DNA of 64,000 nucleotides from Mesorhizobium sp. WSM2240 (GCF_040438645.1 NZ_CP159253.1:744001-808000), one strand, 5' to 3'. Shown: positions 48,466 through 59,449, counted from the first letter of the stretch. The notes: generated by a model not told the origin, from the letters alone. A program made the numbers and translations.

Positions 48466-48986
48466 GAGCGGCTGCTTGATCACCGTCATGCGGCGGTCGA
48501 TCGGCGCCTGGTCAAAGCGCGGCCTGTTGACCGCCAGCCGAAGCAGATCCAAAGCGGCGTCCTGCTGTTCGGATAGCATGCGCATCGAGCCATAAATGCC
48601 ATCGCGCTGCGCCTCGAAGCTCATCTCGACGCCCGTATCCTCGAGCTTCACCTGGAAGGCGTCGCTGTCGAGATCGCCGGCGCCCTCGGCGAACAGACCG
48701 GTCATCAGATTGGCGAGCCCCTCCTGGCCGGCCGGATCCTGCGTGGCGCCGCCGTCGAAGGCGAACTGGATGGTGATGATCGGCACCGTATGGTCCTCCA
48801 CCAGCCAGGCGTCGATGCCTTTTTCAGATTTCACGTCCTGGATGCTTAGGCGTTGAGCGCCGGCAGGATGAGGAACGAAACGGCGAGGAGAAGGGTCGCA
48901 AGCGGGGTGGCCAGGCCGGCGCTCCCCCGTGCCACAAGGGGAGAGGGCAAGTCGGGTGCAAAGGCGCCGCGATGTTGGTTCGTCAT
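48466..48986 (-). pseudogene. Chimeric scar: M16B 5' part fused to a gabD snippet (locus 3)
   Basis: From ATG 48986 the M16B signal region ends in a stop (LILPALNA*), then the M16B frame runs from KSEKGIDAWLVEDHT to RPRFDQAP. At 48501 it switches to gabD sequence (IDRRMTVIKQPLG, compare IDRRMMVIKQPIG in gabD at 42331-42365), then to HxlR. The junction lies at the shared APIDR-type sequence. Confidence 0.85.
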
Positions 48987-48990
48987 CATC

Positions 48991-50349
48991 TCACTTCTCC
49001 GTTTTTGGCAAGAGATAGCCGGTGGTCGAATGGTCGAGCTCGAGATAGCGGGCGGCGACGGCCTTCACCTGGTCGGCTGTGACCTTGCGGATGCGGTCCG
49101 GCCATTCCTGGACGTCCTGCACGGTGCCGCCGGTGGCGAGCGTGGAGCCAAACAAATTGGCCACATGGTACTGCTCGTCGCGGGCGAAGATTTGGGAGCG
49201 GACACAGCGGTTCTTGGCCTTTTCCAGCTCGTCATCGGTCACACCGTCCTTGACGATGCGGGCGATCACTGCATGGGCCGCCGCCTCCAGATCGGCGAGC
49301 TTGGCATCGCCGCGCGGCGAGCCGTAGATGGTGAAGGCGGTGGCATCCAGCGTGGTGCCCTCGAAATACGCGCCGGCCTCGGCGGCAAGGCCCTGTTTCA
49401 CCACCAGTTGTTGGTAGAGGCGGCTGCGATTGCCGCGGCCGAGGATCTCCGCCAGGAGGTCGAGTGCCTCGGCCTCACCGGGCTCGGCCGTGTTATAGGA
49501 CGGCACCACCCAATGCGTGGAAAAGCCGGGCACCGAAACGCGCGCGTCGGCCAGCGTCACCGTGCGCCTGGTATTCTGCTCCGGCTCGGCCGGGCGGATG
49601 CGCGGCGACAGGTTCGGTCCGCGGGGGAATCTACCATAGGTCTTCTCGGCCAGCGCCTTCACCGTCTCCGGCTCGACATCGCCGGCCACCACCAGCACGG
49701 CGTTGTTGGGCCGATAATATAGTTCGTAGAAGTTGAAGGCGTCGGTCCGGTTCAGCTTCTCCATCTCGTGCATCCAGCCGATGACCGGGATGCGGTAGGG
49801 ATGGTTCCGCCACAGCGTCGCGTCGATTTCCTCTTGCAGCACCGCCTGCGGATCGTTGTCGACGCTCGAACGGCGCTCCTCCAGGACCACGTCGCGCTCG
49901 GTCTCGATATCATCATCGGTGAGGACGAGGTTGAACATGCGATCGGCCTCGAAGCGCATCATCTGCTCCAACGCTGAAGGCGCCACCGTCTCGAAATAGG
50001 CGGTATAGTCGTTGGAGGTAAAGGCATTGCTCCAGCCACCGATGGCAGAGACGGCGCGGCCGAGGTCGCCTGCGGCGTGGTCGGTCGTCGCCTTGAACAT
50101 CAGATGTTCGAAGAAATGGGCAATGCCTGATTTGCCCAGCGGCTCGTCGGCGCTGCCCACCTTGTACCACACCATATGGGTGACGATCGGCGCGCGGTGA
50201 TCGGGGACGACGACCACCTCCATGCCGTTGTCAAGCAGGAAGTGCGTCACCTTGCCGTCATCGGTGGCGGCCAGAACCGGAGTGCTCGCCACCAAGGCGA
50301 GCGAGGTCGCAGCAAGCGTCCTGCGAAGCCAGCCAGGCTGAAGTTTCAT
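48991..50349 (-). CDS. M16A zinc peptidase with intact HxxEH motif (locus 3)
   Basis: A 452-residue M16A peptidase with Sec signal ([16 protein letters not shown]). The inverted zinc motif is intact ([14 protein letters not shown]) with the distal Glu in [33 protein letters not shown] and [18 protein letters not shown] follow. It is the only catalytically complete M16A in the window and should act in the periplasm on peptides. MKLQPGW at 50349 gives the signal; an in-frame ATG at 50520 has a better ribosome site and would extend it. Its M16B partner gene is broken. Confidence 0.92.
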   Translation of the reverse strand: MKLQPGWLRRTLAATSLALVASTPVLAATDDGKVTHFLLDNGMEVVVVPDHRAPIVTHMVWYKVGSADEPLGKSGIAHFFEHLMFKATTDHAAGDLGRAVSAIGGWSNAFTSNDYTAYFETVAPSALEQMMRFEADRMFNLVLTDDDIETERDVVLEERRSSVDNDPQAVLQEEIDATLWRNHPYRIPVIGWMHEMEKLNRTDAFNFYELYYRPNNAVLVVAGDVEPETVKALAEKTYGRFPRGPNLSPRIRPAEPEQNTRRTVTLADARVSVPGFSTHWVVPSYNTAEPGEAEALDLLAEILGRGNRSRLYQQLVVKQGLAAEAGAYFEGTTLDATAFTIYGSPRGDAKLADLEAAAHAVIARIVKDGVTDDELEKAKNRCVRSQIFARDEQYHVANLFGSTLATGGTVQDVQEWPDRIRKVTADQVKAVAARYLELDHSTTGYLLPKTEK

Positions 50350-50519
50350 TGACGGTGGCGGGGGCGGGGCGAAAGTCATTGGCGGGCAGCGCCGAGCCGG
50401 GTGATCAACCGTTTTTACGCTGCTAAGGCTCATTTGAGCGTGATCTTTGGACGAGTCCGGCAGATCGGCGGCGGCGGTCAGGTTCAGAAAACGTGCTGAG
50501 GTCGGGACGACGGTCTTCA

Positions 50520-50620
50520 TAAAGGCCCTCTGTTGGCTGTGCTCCAATTGGCTGCCCTTGTGGCAGCCGTAGCTGACAGCGGCCTGAAAGCGCCGGCGAT
50601 TTTTGCGCGACCGGGATTCA
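50520..50620 (-). promoter_or_regulatory. Candidate response-regulator promoter, copy D (M16 locus 3)
   Basis: Minus-strand GCTTTCAGGCCGCTGTCAG (50573-50591) with TCAG boxes 11 bases apart, followed by CTACGGCTGCCACAAGGGCAGCC hairpin-like sequence and a purine-rich ribosome site before ATG 50520. Confidence 0.65.
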
Positions 50621-50778
50621 GCGTAGCGTCATCTTCCGTCAACTCACCCTAGAGGTGGCTCGGCAAAATTGGACAGGGTGATAAGTGGAATTTCTGCCTG
50701 AGATCGGGATGAGTGCCGGAACAGGAGAATCACGAATGAGCAGACGACCACGCCGGAACCACAGCCCGGGGACGCCAC

Positions 50779-51258
50779 ATGCAGCCCCGCTGCCGCCGAC
50801 GAGCAGCCGAGGCCCATGTCGAAAGCCGCACCCTTGATCCCCAGCGCGTTCTGGATCTCGATGCCGATCGCCGGATAGGGCCGCTGGTGATGCGAGGCCG
50901 CGCAGATCACGAGGTCGATGTCTTCGGGGCCAAGCCCCGCATCGTCGAGCGCCCGCCGCGCCGATGCCACGCCGAACTCCGCCATCACCGACAATTCGTC
51001 GTCGCCGCGCGGCGGGATGCGCGGCGTCATCCGCTCGGGATCGAGAATCCCGTCCAGCACCAGCACGTGGCGCTTCTTCACCCCCGACGCATAGACGATG
51101 AAATCGGTGTCCGATTTCGCCAGCTTCTCTTCGCCGGTGATCTCGCGGCGCGCGTTCTCCGCGTCCATCCAGATGTTGAAGCTGTCGACGAGTTCCTCAT
51201 TGGTGATCGAGGCCTCGGGGATGACGACGCCGACGCCGCTGATGATGACGCGATGCAT
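50779..51258 (-). pseudogene. Beta-ketoacyl-ACP synthase III-like fragment
   Basis: Starts at ATG 51258 (HRVIISGVGVVIPEASITNE) and holds the N-terminal thiolase half up to the catalytic cysteine (FDMGLGCSSAAAG). It then breaks off at about 50779; the His/Asn half is absent. Contains an insertion with SDTDFIVYASGVKKR typical of the larger KAS III relatives. Confidence 0.85.
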
Positions 51259-51712
51259 GCTGCTGAACGATCCCCGTGCGGTTGCCGCGACCCTGCGCGT
51301 TTCAATTAGATAGTGGACGGCGTTGGCTTGAGGGCTTTGGAAAGACACGGCCGCCAATCACCTGGGCTTCGCCCGCGTCTCTCTGCCCTCCGGCGAGCAG
51401 TCTCTCGTGTTCACGCAAGGAGCGCTGCGCGGCTGGTCCGATCATGCCAGCGAGACCCTCGAACAGCCAAGGCACGAAGAGCGCGTAGCGCACGAGTATG
51501 CAGGACCGACGTGCCGGGAAAAAAGCGGCCGACGTAACGCTGGTGGATTGTCAGCAAACCTATCTCGTCGCGCACGCCCTGGACTGTTCGTCCATCTGTG
51601 CCTTCGCGCGGGCGAGCGCCTCGCATCGAAGCGTAAACCTCCGCTCGTTTACTTCCCAGCCTCTACACCAGTTCCGACTTTAGCTTTACGCCAGAGAGGT
51701 GGTGCCGGTTTC
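51259..51712. other. Stretch without recognisable gene
   Basis: About 450 bases between the KAS III fragment and the IS3 left end; frames on both strands lack family character. Confidence 0.5.
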
Positions 51713-51760
51713 TGAGACAGGGGCATAAGGTGGATCGACCGATGAAAAGGACGATCCAGT

Positions 51761-52042
51761 ATGAAGACACGCAGACGGTTTGCGGCCGCGTTCAAGGCCA
51801 AGGTGGCGCTTGAGGCGATCCGCGGCGAGCGGACGATTTCGGAGTTGGCGACGAAGCACCAGCTTCACCCGAACCAGATCACCCAGTGGAAACGGCAGGC
51901 CATCGACAGGCTGGCCAAGGTGTTCGATGACAAGGCCTCCGACGCGCAGGTCGACCGGGAAGCCGAGGTGACGAAACTGCACGCCAAGATTGGTCAACTC
52001 GTTGTCGAGCGAGATTTTTTGGCCAAGGCCTTCGATCGCTGA
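51761..52042 (+). CDS. IS3-family OrfA
   Basis: A 93-residue helix-turn-helix protein (RRRFAAAFKAKVALEAIRG, ELATKHQLHPNQITQWKRQA) with a leucine-zipper-like end (LHAKIGQLVVERDFLAKAF), the usual upstream frame of an IS3 element. Confidence 0.9.
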   Translation: MKTRRRFAAAFKAKVALEAIRGERTISELATKHQLHPNQITQWKRQAIDRLAKVFDDKASDAQVDREAEVTKLHAKIGQLVVERDFLAKAFDR

Positions 52043-54278
52043 GCCTGGATCGGAGGAGAATGATGATTGATCCCGATCACAACCGGCTCTCAATCCGCCG
52101 CCAGTGCGAACTGGTCTCGATCTCACGGGCGTCGTTCTATCGTCAGCCCGCTGGCGAGCCGACCGAAAACCTGGAATTGATGCGCCTCATTGACGAGGCC
52201 TTCATGGAAACGCCCTGGTATGGCTCGCGGCAGATGGCGCGGCATCTGCGTCGCCAGGGCTGGTGCGTCGGCCGCAAGCGGGTCCGCCGGCTCATGCGCA
52301 AGATCGGTCTGTCGCCGATCTACCAGGCTCCGAAGACCAGCGAGCCGCATCCGCAGCACCGCATCTATCCCTACCTGCTGCGGCATCTGAGCATCGAGAG
52401 GCCGGACCAGGTCTGGTGCGCCGACGTGACCTACAGTGCGCCTCGTCCCGGATGGTCCGGGGTGCATATGACTGGAATGCATTGAGAAAGGAGGATTTGA
52501 AGAATGCCCTGCTCCCTGCTGTGAGGGGGCATGAGCCCAAGCGGCGGTGACCTGTCGTCAACTGGCAGGGTGACGTAGCCCGCAGGTAAAGGGAATTGAG
52601 GCGAAGCCGTTACGCCGAGATGGTTCCCGAGGCTGTAGCACTGGAAGGTTGAGGAACACGAACCGGTTAATCCGCATCCGAGGGCTGAAATGTCGCCTTC
52701 GCCTACACGGCTTAACAGGCGAAATGCTGATGAGGTCGCCGGAGACGTATGTCGGCGGCATCCGAATGTGGGCGTACATGTAGGTCGCCTGCAGGGAGCC
52801 ATGGGAAGAACACAGCCAGACCATGGCAGCGGCATCGACTTGCGGGACGCAAGGACAAGGACTGCGACCGGCAACCTCCCCAGTGCGTGGAATGTCCAGC
52901 ATATGAACGAGGGAAGGCATGATGGAATGCCCACGATGTTCCGCGTCGCAAGGGAGTTGACCCTGATGTCCATCATGCTGGCGGAGTTCCCGTAGTAGTC
53001 CGCGGCAGGGAAAGCCTGCCACATGGCGAAGGGGAACAGTTCAATCTGCTTGGAGTGCGAATTACCTGACCAAATGAGGTGAAGACCTTTGATAATCAGC
53101 GAAATGCAGCACAAGCTCGCAACATGGGCTGAAAGCGATCCGAACCGGCGGTTCGATCGTCTTCTTCGGCTCATTGCCGATCGGGAATGGCTTGCCGAGG
53201 CCGCCCGGATCGTTCTGGCGTCAAGTGGCGCCCAGACGCCGGGCATTGACGGAATGGATAAGCAACGCATGCAGGCCGGGCTGGATCGCCATCTGGCCGA
53301 CCTGCGGATGAACCTGCTGAAGGGCACCTATCGCCCGAAGCCGGTCAAGCGGATCTATATCCCTAAAGCCAATGGCAAGCTACGACCACTGGGTATACCG
53401 ACCCTGACAGACCGCATTGTCCAGCGCGCCATGCTGATGGCCATGGAGCCGATCTGGGAAAGCGACTTCCATCGCCTGTCCTATGGCTTCCGGCCGGAAC
53501 GCAGCGTGCACCATGCCGTTCGTACCGTGAAGATACAGCTACAGGATGGCGGCGGCACGAAGGGCCGCTGGATCATCGAAGGTGATCTGGCAAGCTACTT
53601 CGACACCGTTCATCACCGGTTGCTTCTTCGATGCGTGCGACGACGGGTGCAGGACGGACGGTTTGTCGATCTACTCTGGCGAATCCTGAAGGCAGGCCAC
53701 CTCGATCGTGGTCTGTTTATGGCGTCCAGCGAGGGTGTTCCGCAAGGCGGCGTGCTGTCGCCGCTCCTGTCCAACATCATGCTTCACGAGTTTGATGCGT
53801 GGCTGGAGGCGAAATATCTGAACCGGAAAGCCCGCAAGGATCGCTGGGCATGGAACTTTGGCATTCAGCAGGGACGCCCCATAACGGGTCGAGAGAACCG
53901 GCAATGGAAACCTGCGATTGCCTATTGTCGCTATGCCGATGACTTCGTTGTCATCGTCAAAGGGACGAAGGTCCATGCCGAGGAAATCCGCGAGGAATGC
54001 CGGGCCTTTCTGGAAGACCGCCTGAAGCTGACGTTGAATATGGAAAAGACCCATATCACCCACGTCGATGACGGGTTCGTCTTTCTGGGGCATCGGATCA
54101 TTCGCAAGCGAGGGTCGGGCGGACGAATGTCCGTCGTCACGACGATACCCAAGGAAAAGGCCAAGGCGTTTGTTCGCAAACTGACCGAGACCCTTTCCGG
54201 CAAATCATGATGTTGGCAAGGTCGACATGGTGGACCGCCTGAACCGCCAACTGGCGGGATGGGCGGCCTTCTACAAGT

Positions 54279-55401
54279 TGTGAGGTCCGACGACATCGTT
54301 TCAACTTTCCGATCGTCAGATGAGCCTCTGCGATGCGATGCTGATCCTGTTGCTGCTGTGGACCTGTGGGCAGCGCAGGAGCGCTGTCCACAGGTCCACA
54401 GCTTAAGAGGCGAGGAAAGCTATGGATCTGACAAAGGCACGTCTCGCGTGGGTCGAGCTTTATGCCAAGACCGGGGATGCCGGACTGGTGTGCCGCCGCT
54501 GCGGCATCTCCCGACCCACCCTGCGCAAGTGGTGGCGCCGCTACCAAGCGGATGGCGAGGCTGGCCTTGTCGATCACAGCCGACGCCCACATCGTCTGGC
54601 GACCCAGAAGGTCTTTGCCGACCAGGAAGCACTTATCCTATTGCTGCGCCGAGAGCGGCGGCTCGGGGTCAAGCAACTGCGCAACGAGCTGATCCGGCAG
54701 CACGACCTGACGCTGTCACTCGACACCATCCATCGGACGCTCGTCCGCCATGGCGAGCAGGTGCTGAAGCGGCCGCGACGGTGGCGCAAGGGCGAACGAC
54801 GCTACAGCCGCCCCATCCCCGGAGACCGTGTCCAAATGGACGTCTGCAAGATCAGGCCAGGCGTCTATCAGTATACCGCGATCGACGATTGCAGCCGCTA
54901 CAAGGTGCTCGGCGTCTACAGCCGCGCCACGGGCGCCAACACCCTCGACTTTCTGGAGCGGGTCATCGAGGAGATGCCGTTTCCGATCCAGCGGATCCAA
55001 ACCGATCGCGGTCGTGAATTCTTCGCCGAGGCGGTTCAGCAGCGCTTGATGGATTGGGCCATCAAGTTTCGGCCGATCCCGCCCCGGTCGCCCCATCTGA
55101 ACGGCAAGATCGAGCGGACGCACCGCGCTGATCGGGAAGAATTCTGGGACACGGTTAATCCGAAGGATCCGGAGATCGAGGCGAAGCTATCTGAGTGGCA
55201 GCATCACTGGAATTGGCACCGGCCGCACACCGCGCTGGGCGGCATGTCACCCATCGACCGTGTGTGCGAACTCCTCGACAAGACTCCTCTCGGCGAAGCT
55301 GTTGAGACGGCCTACGACGGCAGCCGCGAGCGCATCAGGGTTGCCGATTTCCGGCTAGACACCGCTCTGGCCCAGCTGAAATGATGTCCCCAGACCCTAC
55401 A
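54279..55401 (+). mobile_element. IS481-family element inside the intron
   Basis: Inverted ends TGTGAGGTCCGACGACATCG (54279) and TGTAGGGTCTGGGGACATCA (read inward from 55401), flanked by a 7-bp direct repeat TACAAGT (54272-54278 and 55402-55408). Confidence 0.92.
54422..55384 (+). CDS. IS481-family transposase
   Basis: A 320-residue transposase: helix-turn-helix N-terminus (CRRCGISRPTLRKWWRRYQA), integrase core with DVCKIRPGVYQYTAIDDCSR, IQTDRGREFFAEAVQ and the glutamate in NGKIERTHRADREEFWD. Complete length for IS481 and probably active. GAGGAAAG precedes the ATG. Confidence 0.95.
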   Translation: MDLTKARLAWVELYAKTGDAGLVCRRCGISRPTLRKWWRRYQADGEAGLVDHSRRPHRLATQKVFADQEALILLLRRERRLGVKQLRNELIRQHDLTLSLDTIHRTLVRHGEQVLKRPRRWRKGERRYSRPIPGDRVQMDVCKIRPGVYQYTAIDDCSRYKVLGVYSRATGANTLDFLERVIEEMPFPIQRIQTDRGREFFAEAVQQRLMDWAIKFRPIPPRSPHLNGKIERTHRADREEFWDTVNPKDPEIEAKLSEWQHHWNWHRPHTALGGMSPIDRVCELLDKTPLGEAVETAYDGSRERIRVADFRLDTALAQLK

Positions 55402-56369
55402 TACAAGTTCACCGACTTCACAGCACGCACCTTCCGGCACATCGACCATGTCGTGTTCTGGAAACTGGCGCATTGGCTGGCGCGAAAATATCGGTCACGC
55501 ATCAAACCATTGATGCGGAGCTGGTATCGAGCGCCGGATGCGGGCAAGGCAAAAACCTGGCTCGTCTACGGACGAAGTGAACGCGGAAACCGTGTCGGCA
55601 AAGCGCTGCGCCGAATGGTATCGAGTCCCAAGGCGCAGTTCCGATGGCGGAACCCGGAGATCAATCCATACATCTTCCGGATCGAATCTCGCAGCACCGT
55701 CACCTCAAACTATCATGATGTTGCTATGGCCATGGGCCAAGATTGAATAGAGGCCCGTATGCGCTGAAAGGTGCACGTACGGTTCGGGGAGGAGAAGCGC
55801 AGCAGCGCTTCTTACTCCACTCCCGATGCGGCGCGGCTTCCTCTATCTCGTCGCCATCATGGACTGGTTCAGCCGCAAGGTGCTGGCCTGGCGGCTATCG
55901 AACACCATGGATGCCGACTTCTGCGTCGCCGCTCTCGAAGAAGCGATCGCCCGTCATGGCAGGCCCGACATCTTCAACACCGATCAGGGAAGCCAGTTCA
56001 CCAGCTTCGCCTTCACAACGACGCTCAAGGACGCCGGCATCCGTATCTCCATGGACGGGCGCGGCCGCTGGATGGACAACGTCTTCATCGAGAGGTTGTG
56101 GCGCAGCCTCAAATACGAGTGCGTGTTCCTCAGCGCATTCGAGACGGGAAGCGAAGCCCGCAACGGCATCGGTTCATGGATCGACTACTACAACCGGCGA
56201 CGCCCGCACTCGACCTTCGACGGCAGAACACCCGACGAGGCCTATGCTATCGCGGACATGACGGAGCAACTGGCGGCGTAAAAACAAACCCGATCCACCT
56301 TAGCCAAGCCGCCAAACTGTCTCGCAAGGCGGGTCCACCTCTCTGTCGCCTGTGTCCATGCCGGGCCGC

Positions 56370-57434
56370 CGATCTTTTATTCCCCCTTCAACACGCGCGA
56401 TGGCCGGGGCACCTGGGTCATCACTCGCGCCAGAGATCAGCGCAGGATGCTGCAGGATGCCGAAACCTTTTCCAGCCATCGCAGCATCTTCGCCTCCGCG
56501 CTGGGCGAAAACTGGCCGATGATTCCGCTTGAACTCGATCCACCGGCCCATAGCGTGTTTCGCTCGCTGCTCAATCCGCTGCTTTCGCCCAAGGGCGGCT
56601 GTCCGCGAGCGGGCAATCACTCTGACTGAGTGGATCGCCGCATCGGGCACAAGCTGCGACGTCATGAAGGATTTTGCCTTTCCTTTCGCGGTCAACATCG
56701 TCCTTCGCTTTCTGGGACTACCGGATCACCGACTCGATACATTTGTCGGCTGGGCGAACGATCTGCTCCACGGCGACAATGTGAAACGACCAGCTGCGGC
56801 CCGTACTATTGTGGCGTTCATCGACGAACTTGCAGCCGTTCGACGCAAAGAACCGGCCGACGATTTCATGACCTTCGTCGTGCAAGCACAGGTCGAGGGC
56901 CGCCGGCTGACCCACGAGGAGGTCCGTGGGATCGGCGTACTTCTGTTCGTCGCCGGACTCGACACAGTTGCAGCCGCGATAGGGTTCGACTTGGCCTATC
57001 TCGCGCGCAACCCAAAGGACCAGCAATGGCTGCGGAGCGAACCGGACCGGATCGTGGTTGCCGCCGAAGAATTATTGCGCGCCTATCCGACCGTGCAAAT
57101 GATTCGCGTGGCGAAGAAAGACATAGACTTCGAAGGCGCCCCGATCCGTAAGGGGGATTATGTTTCCTGTGCCACGATGATTGCCAATCGTGACCCGGCG
57201 GAGTTCGAATCCCCCAACACGATCGATCTGGCGCGACCGGACAACCGCCACGCCGCCTTCGGCTATGGTCCTCACCGCTGCCTTGGCTCGCACCTTGCCC
57301 GGCGGGAGATCGTTATCGGTCTCGAGGAGTGGCTGGCGCGCATCCCGTCCTTCCGGATCAAGGAAGGCACGGCTCCCATTACCTCTGGCGGCCATGTGTT
57401 CGGGATCGAAAATCTGATCCTGGACTGGTCCTGA
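56370..57434 (+). pseudogene. Cytochrome P450 (CYP127-like position), 5' truncated and frameshifted
   Basis: Frames together give FYSPFNTRDGRGTWVITR ... LELDPPAHSVFRSLLNPLLS, then after a frameshift near 56600 RERAITLTEWIAA to the end. I-helix FVAGLDTVAAAIGFD, ExxR region AAEELLRAYPTVQM and haem-binding FGYGPHRCLGSHLAR are present. The N-terminal 60-80 residues are missing at the IS3 border. Order P450-ferredoxin-double SDR recalls the CYP127 cluster of rhizobial symbiosis plasmids. Confidence 0.85.
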
Positions 57435-57477
57435 CCAAGGCCGCCCCGAGCCGCATAAAGAGAATGGAGGCAGCGCT

Positions 57478-57723
57478 ATGCGCATCATCGTCCACAATCC
57501 CAAATGCCAGGGTCACGCGCGCTGCTGGGCGCAAGCGCCGCACATTTTCGTGCTTGATGATGAGGGCTACATCCTACCCGGTGACCTTGAGATTTCGGTT
57601 GGGAAGCAACCGCTTGCGTCACGAGGCGCGCGATCCTGCCCCGAACGTGCGCTGGAAATCGACCCTACACCCGCTCCGCGGGCGAAATCGGGCGTCCTCA
57701 ACCCGAAAGTCGGACGAGTTTAG
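57478..57723 (+). CDS. Short ferredoxin ([3Fe-4S] type) for the P450
   Basis: An 81-residue ferredoxin: MRIIVHNPKCQGHARCWAQA holds two ligand cysteines (C10, C16), and SRGARSCPERAL a third. The pattern CxxHxxC...C(P) is that of 3Fe-4S or atypical 4Fe ferredoxins that reduce P450s. AATGGAGGCAGC precedes the ATG. The C-terminal 25 residues are extra and basic. It lies 44 bases after the P450. Confidence 0.8.
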   Translation: MRIIVHNPKCQGHARCWAQAPHIFVLDDEGYILPGDLEISVGKQPLASRGARSCPERALEIDPTPAPRAKSGVLNPKVGRV

Positions 57724-59066
57724 TTGGGGTGGAGCGATGGCGCCGCGTGCTGGAAGGCCGGAGCGCAGCCTCTGTCCTACCAGCGTGCTCGTCCTACTGC
57801 GAAGGGGGCATCTGCGGCATCGAAGTGTCTCCCCAGGATCCACAGGCGGATGGCGCAGTCCACGAACCCGGCGGATGCAGCCGGGTGGCGTCATCGTCAA
57901 CCTCGCCTCGCCGGCGGGCGCAGTTGGCAATCCCAAGCACAACGCCTACGCAACCACGAGAGCGGGCCTGATCTCGTTGACCAAGTTGCTTGCCCACGAG
58001 TGGGCTCCTCGCGGGATCCGCGTGACGGCAGCAGCGCCGGGCTACGTGCACACGCCGATGGTCGCGGAATTGGAACGCGCGGGCAAACTGGACCTCGAGG
58101 CGGTGCGCCGCCGCGTGCCGATGGGGCGCATGGCGCGACCCGACGAGATTGCCCGGGCCGTGCGTTTTCTGGCCAGCACTCAGGCGCGTTACATCACCGG
58201 ATCCGTACTGGCCGTCGACGGCGGCTGGATATCATTCAACCGGCCGGGAGATGCGCACCCGCCGGTGCACGGAACGCCTCCAGCCGAACTCGCCCGTTCG
58301 GCCGAACGTACCGATGCGCGAATCGTGCTCGTCATGGGTGGCGCAAACGGCATAGGCGCGGCCCTCGTGCGCCGCTTTGGCGCGAACGGCGATACCGTCG
58401 TGATTGCTGATAGACATGGCGCTGCAGCGGCAGAGCTTGCTGGATTTCTCGACGGCAAGCACCTGGCGACATCCGTGGACCTGGCCGTCGAAAATGAGGT
58501 AGTGGCGCTGTTCGAGGAGCTGCGGGGGCGCCACGGTCGCATCGATGTCCTCGTCAACAGTGCTGCTCTGCCTGACACTTTCGTGCCGCGGATCGAACCA
58601 CTGCCAGATCAGATCGAACGGGTCCTGGATATTAATCTCACCTACGCACGCGAGGATCAAAGCGATGTGCCCCGGCGGCGTGATCGTCAATCTCGGGCCG
58701 ATCAACAACGTTCTGCCGTTCACGCCGCGCCATGCCGACCGTGCCGCGAAGGTGGCGATGGACACGCTGACCCGCTGCATGGCGGCCGAACTCGGGCCGG
58801 TCGGCATTCGGACCGCAACCGTCGCTGCTGGCTACATTCGCACGCCTAACGTTGCTCAGTTGGCCCAGGACGGCCGCATTGACGCGACGGCGATCAGGCG
58901 GCGCATCCCGATGGGCCGGATGGGACAGCCGGAGGATGTCGCTGATGCAGTGTTCTTCCTCGCTTCGTCTAATGCTTCATACGTCAACGGCTCGATCCTA
59001 TACGTGGACGGCGGCTGGACCTTGGTCAGTGATGCGACGCCAACGAACTCGATGACGAATGTATAG
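57722..59066 (+). pseudogene. Double short-chain dehydrogenase (y4vI-like), degenerate
   Basis: Two SDR domains in tandem. First: cofactor motif region scrambled at 57730-57870, then PGGVIVNLASPAGAVG, YATTRAGLISLTKLLAHEW (YxxxK: Y-A-T-T-R, the Lys replaced by Arg), ending GSVLAVDGGW. Second: VMGGANGIGAALVRRF (GxxxGIG intact), LVNSAALPDTFVPR, then a frameshift near 58650; it resumes AMCPGGVIVNL and ends GSILYVDGGW. The double-domain layout matches the SDR next to CYP127 in other rhizobia. Confidence 0.82.
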
Positions 59067-59449
59067 CGGAGGCTGCGGGTTGGTTGTCGACCGTTCGTCA
59101 GGCGACGGGCTGCGGCTCATCGAAATCAAAGAGTCGAGAGCCTTACCGGCGGGCCGATCCAGACGGCCAAGGTCACGCCTGTCGAGCTCGCCTCCCCTAT
59201 CTCGACGAAGCGCTAGCGTCAGCCGGCGCGCAAGCGCGTGGTCAAGAAGAGCCCGGCCCGCGCGTTGAGCACCTGCGCCGGGCGGCGGGCTAACCAAAAG
59301 CCCAGGGAGGGCCCAAAGTAGCATTGATCTGTTTGCATATCATTATTGTCGACAACGATACGCGAGCAGATCATCAAAGTCTTGACTTGGGCCGCTGGTC
59401 GAGGCACGTTTGCGTAACATCGTGCATTGCAATGATACTTATAGGGATC
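59067..59449. other. Stretch without recognisable gene
   Basis: About 380 bases between the SDR remnant and hipB. No supported gene; should hold the hipBA promoter. No clear palindromic operator was identified by eye. Confidence 0.5.

Larger units (their letters stand above)
53089..55746 (+). pseudogene. ltrA: Group II intron reverse transcriptase/maturase, frameshifted and split by IS481
   Basis: RT fingers and palm are complete in 53089-54195 (TYRPKPVKRIYIPKANGK, LSYGFRPERSVHHA, SEGVPQGGVLSPLLSNIML, CRYADDFVVIVKG with the catalytic YADD). A frameshift lies near 54205 (SGNHDVGKVDMVDR is in another frame), and IS481 cuts domain X between WAAFYK and FTDFTARTF. The end is at 55746. Confidence 0.92.
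52436..55820 (+). mobile_element. Group II intron, interrupted by IS481
   Basis: 5' boundary GTGCGCC at 52436 fits the GUGYG consensus; the 3' boundary ends CTTACTCCAC at 55820 (AY), after a domain V/VI-like region. The exons join in frame. It contains a reverse transcriptase gene, itself interrupted. Confidence 0.88.
52063..56281 (+). pseudogene. IS3-family OrfB transposase split by a group II intron
   Basis: 5' exon 52063-52435 (MIDPDHNRLSIRRQCEL ... QVWCADVTY) and 3' exon 55821-56281 (PMRRGFLYLVAIMDWFSRKV, NTDQGSQFTS, ERLWRSLKYE). Joining them restores DVTYIPMRRG and the DDE set. If the intron still spliced, the protein would be whole, but the intron's own reverse transcriptase is broken. 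Confidence 0.9.
51713..56323 (+). mobile_element. IS3-family element containing a group II intron
   Basis: Ends TGAGACAG (51713) with AAGGTGGATCG inside, mirrored at 56290-56323. orfA and a split orfB lie within; orfB is continuous if 52436-55820 is removed. Confidence 0.85.

Noticed and set aside
51259..51712. Several short frames between the KAS III fragment and IS3
   Set aside because: No conservation signal, no ribosome sites, composition of random GC-rich frames.
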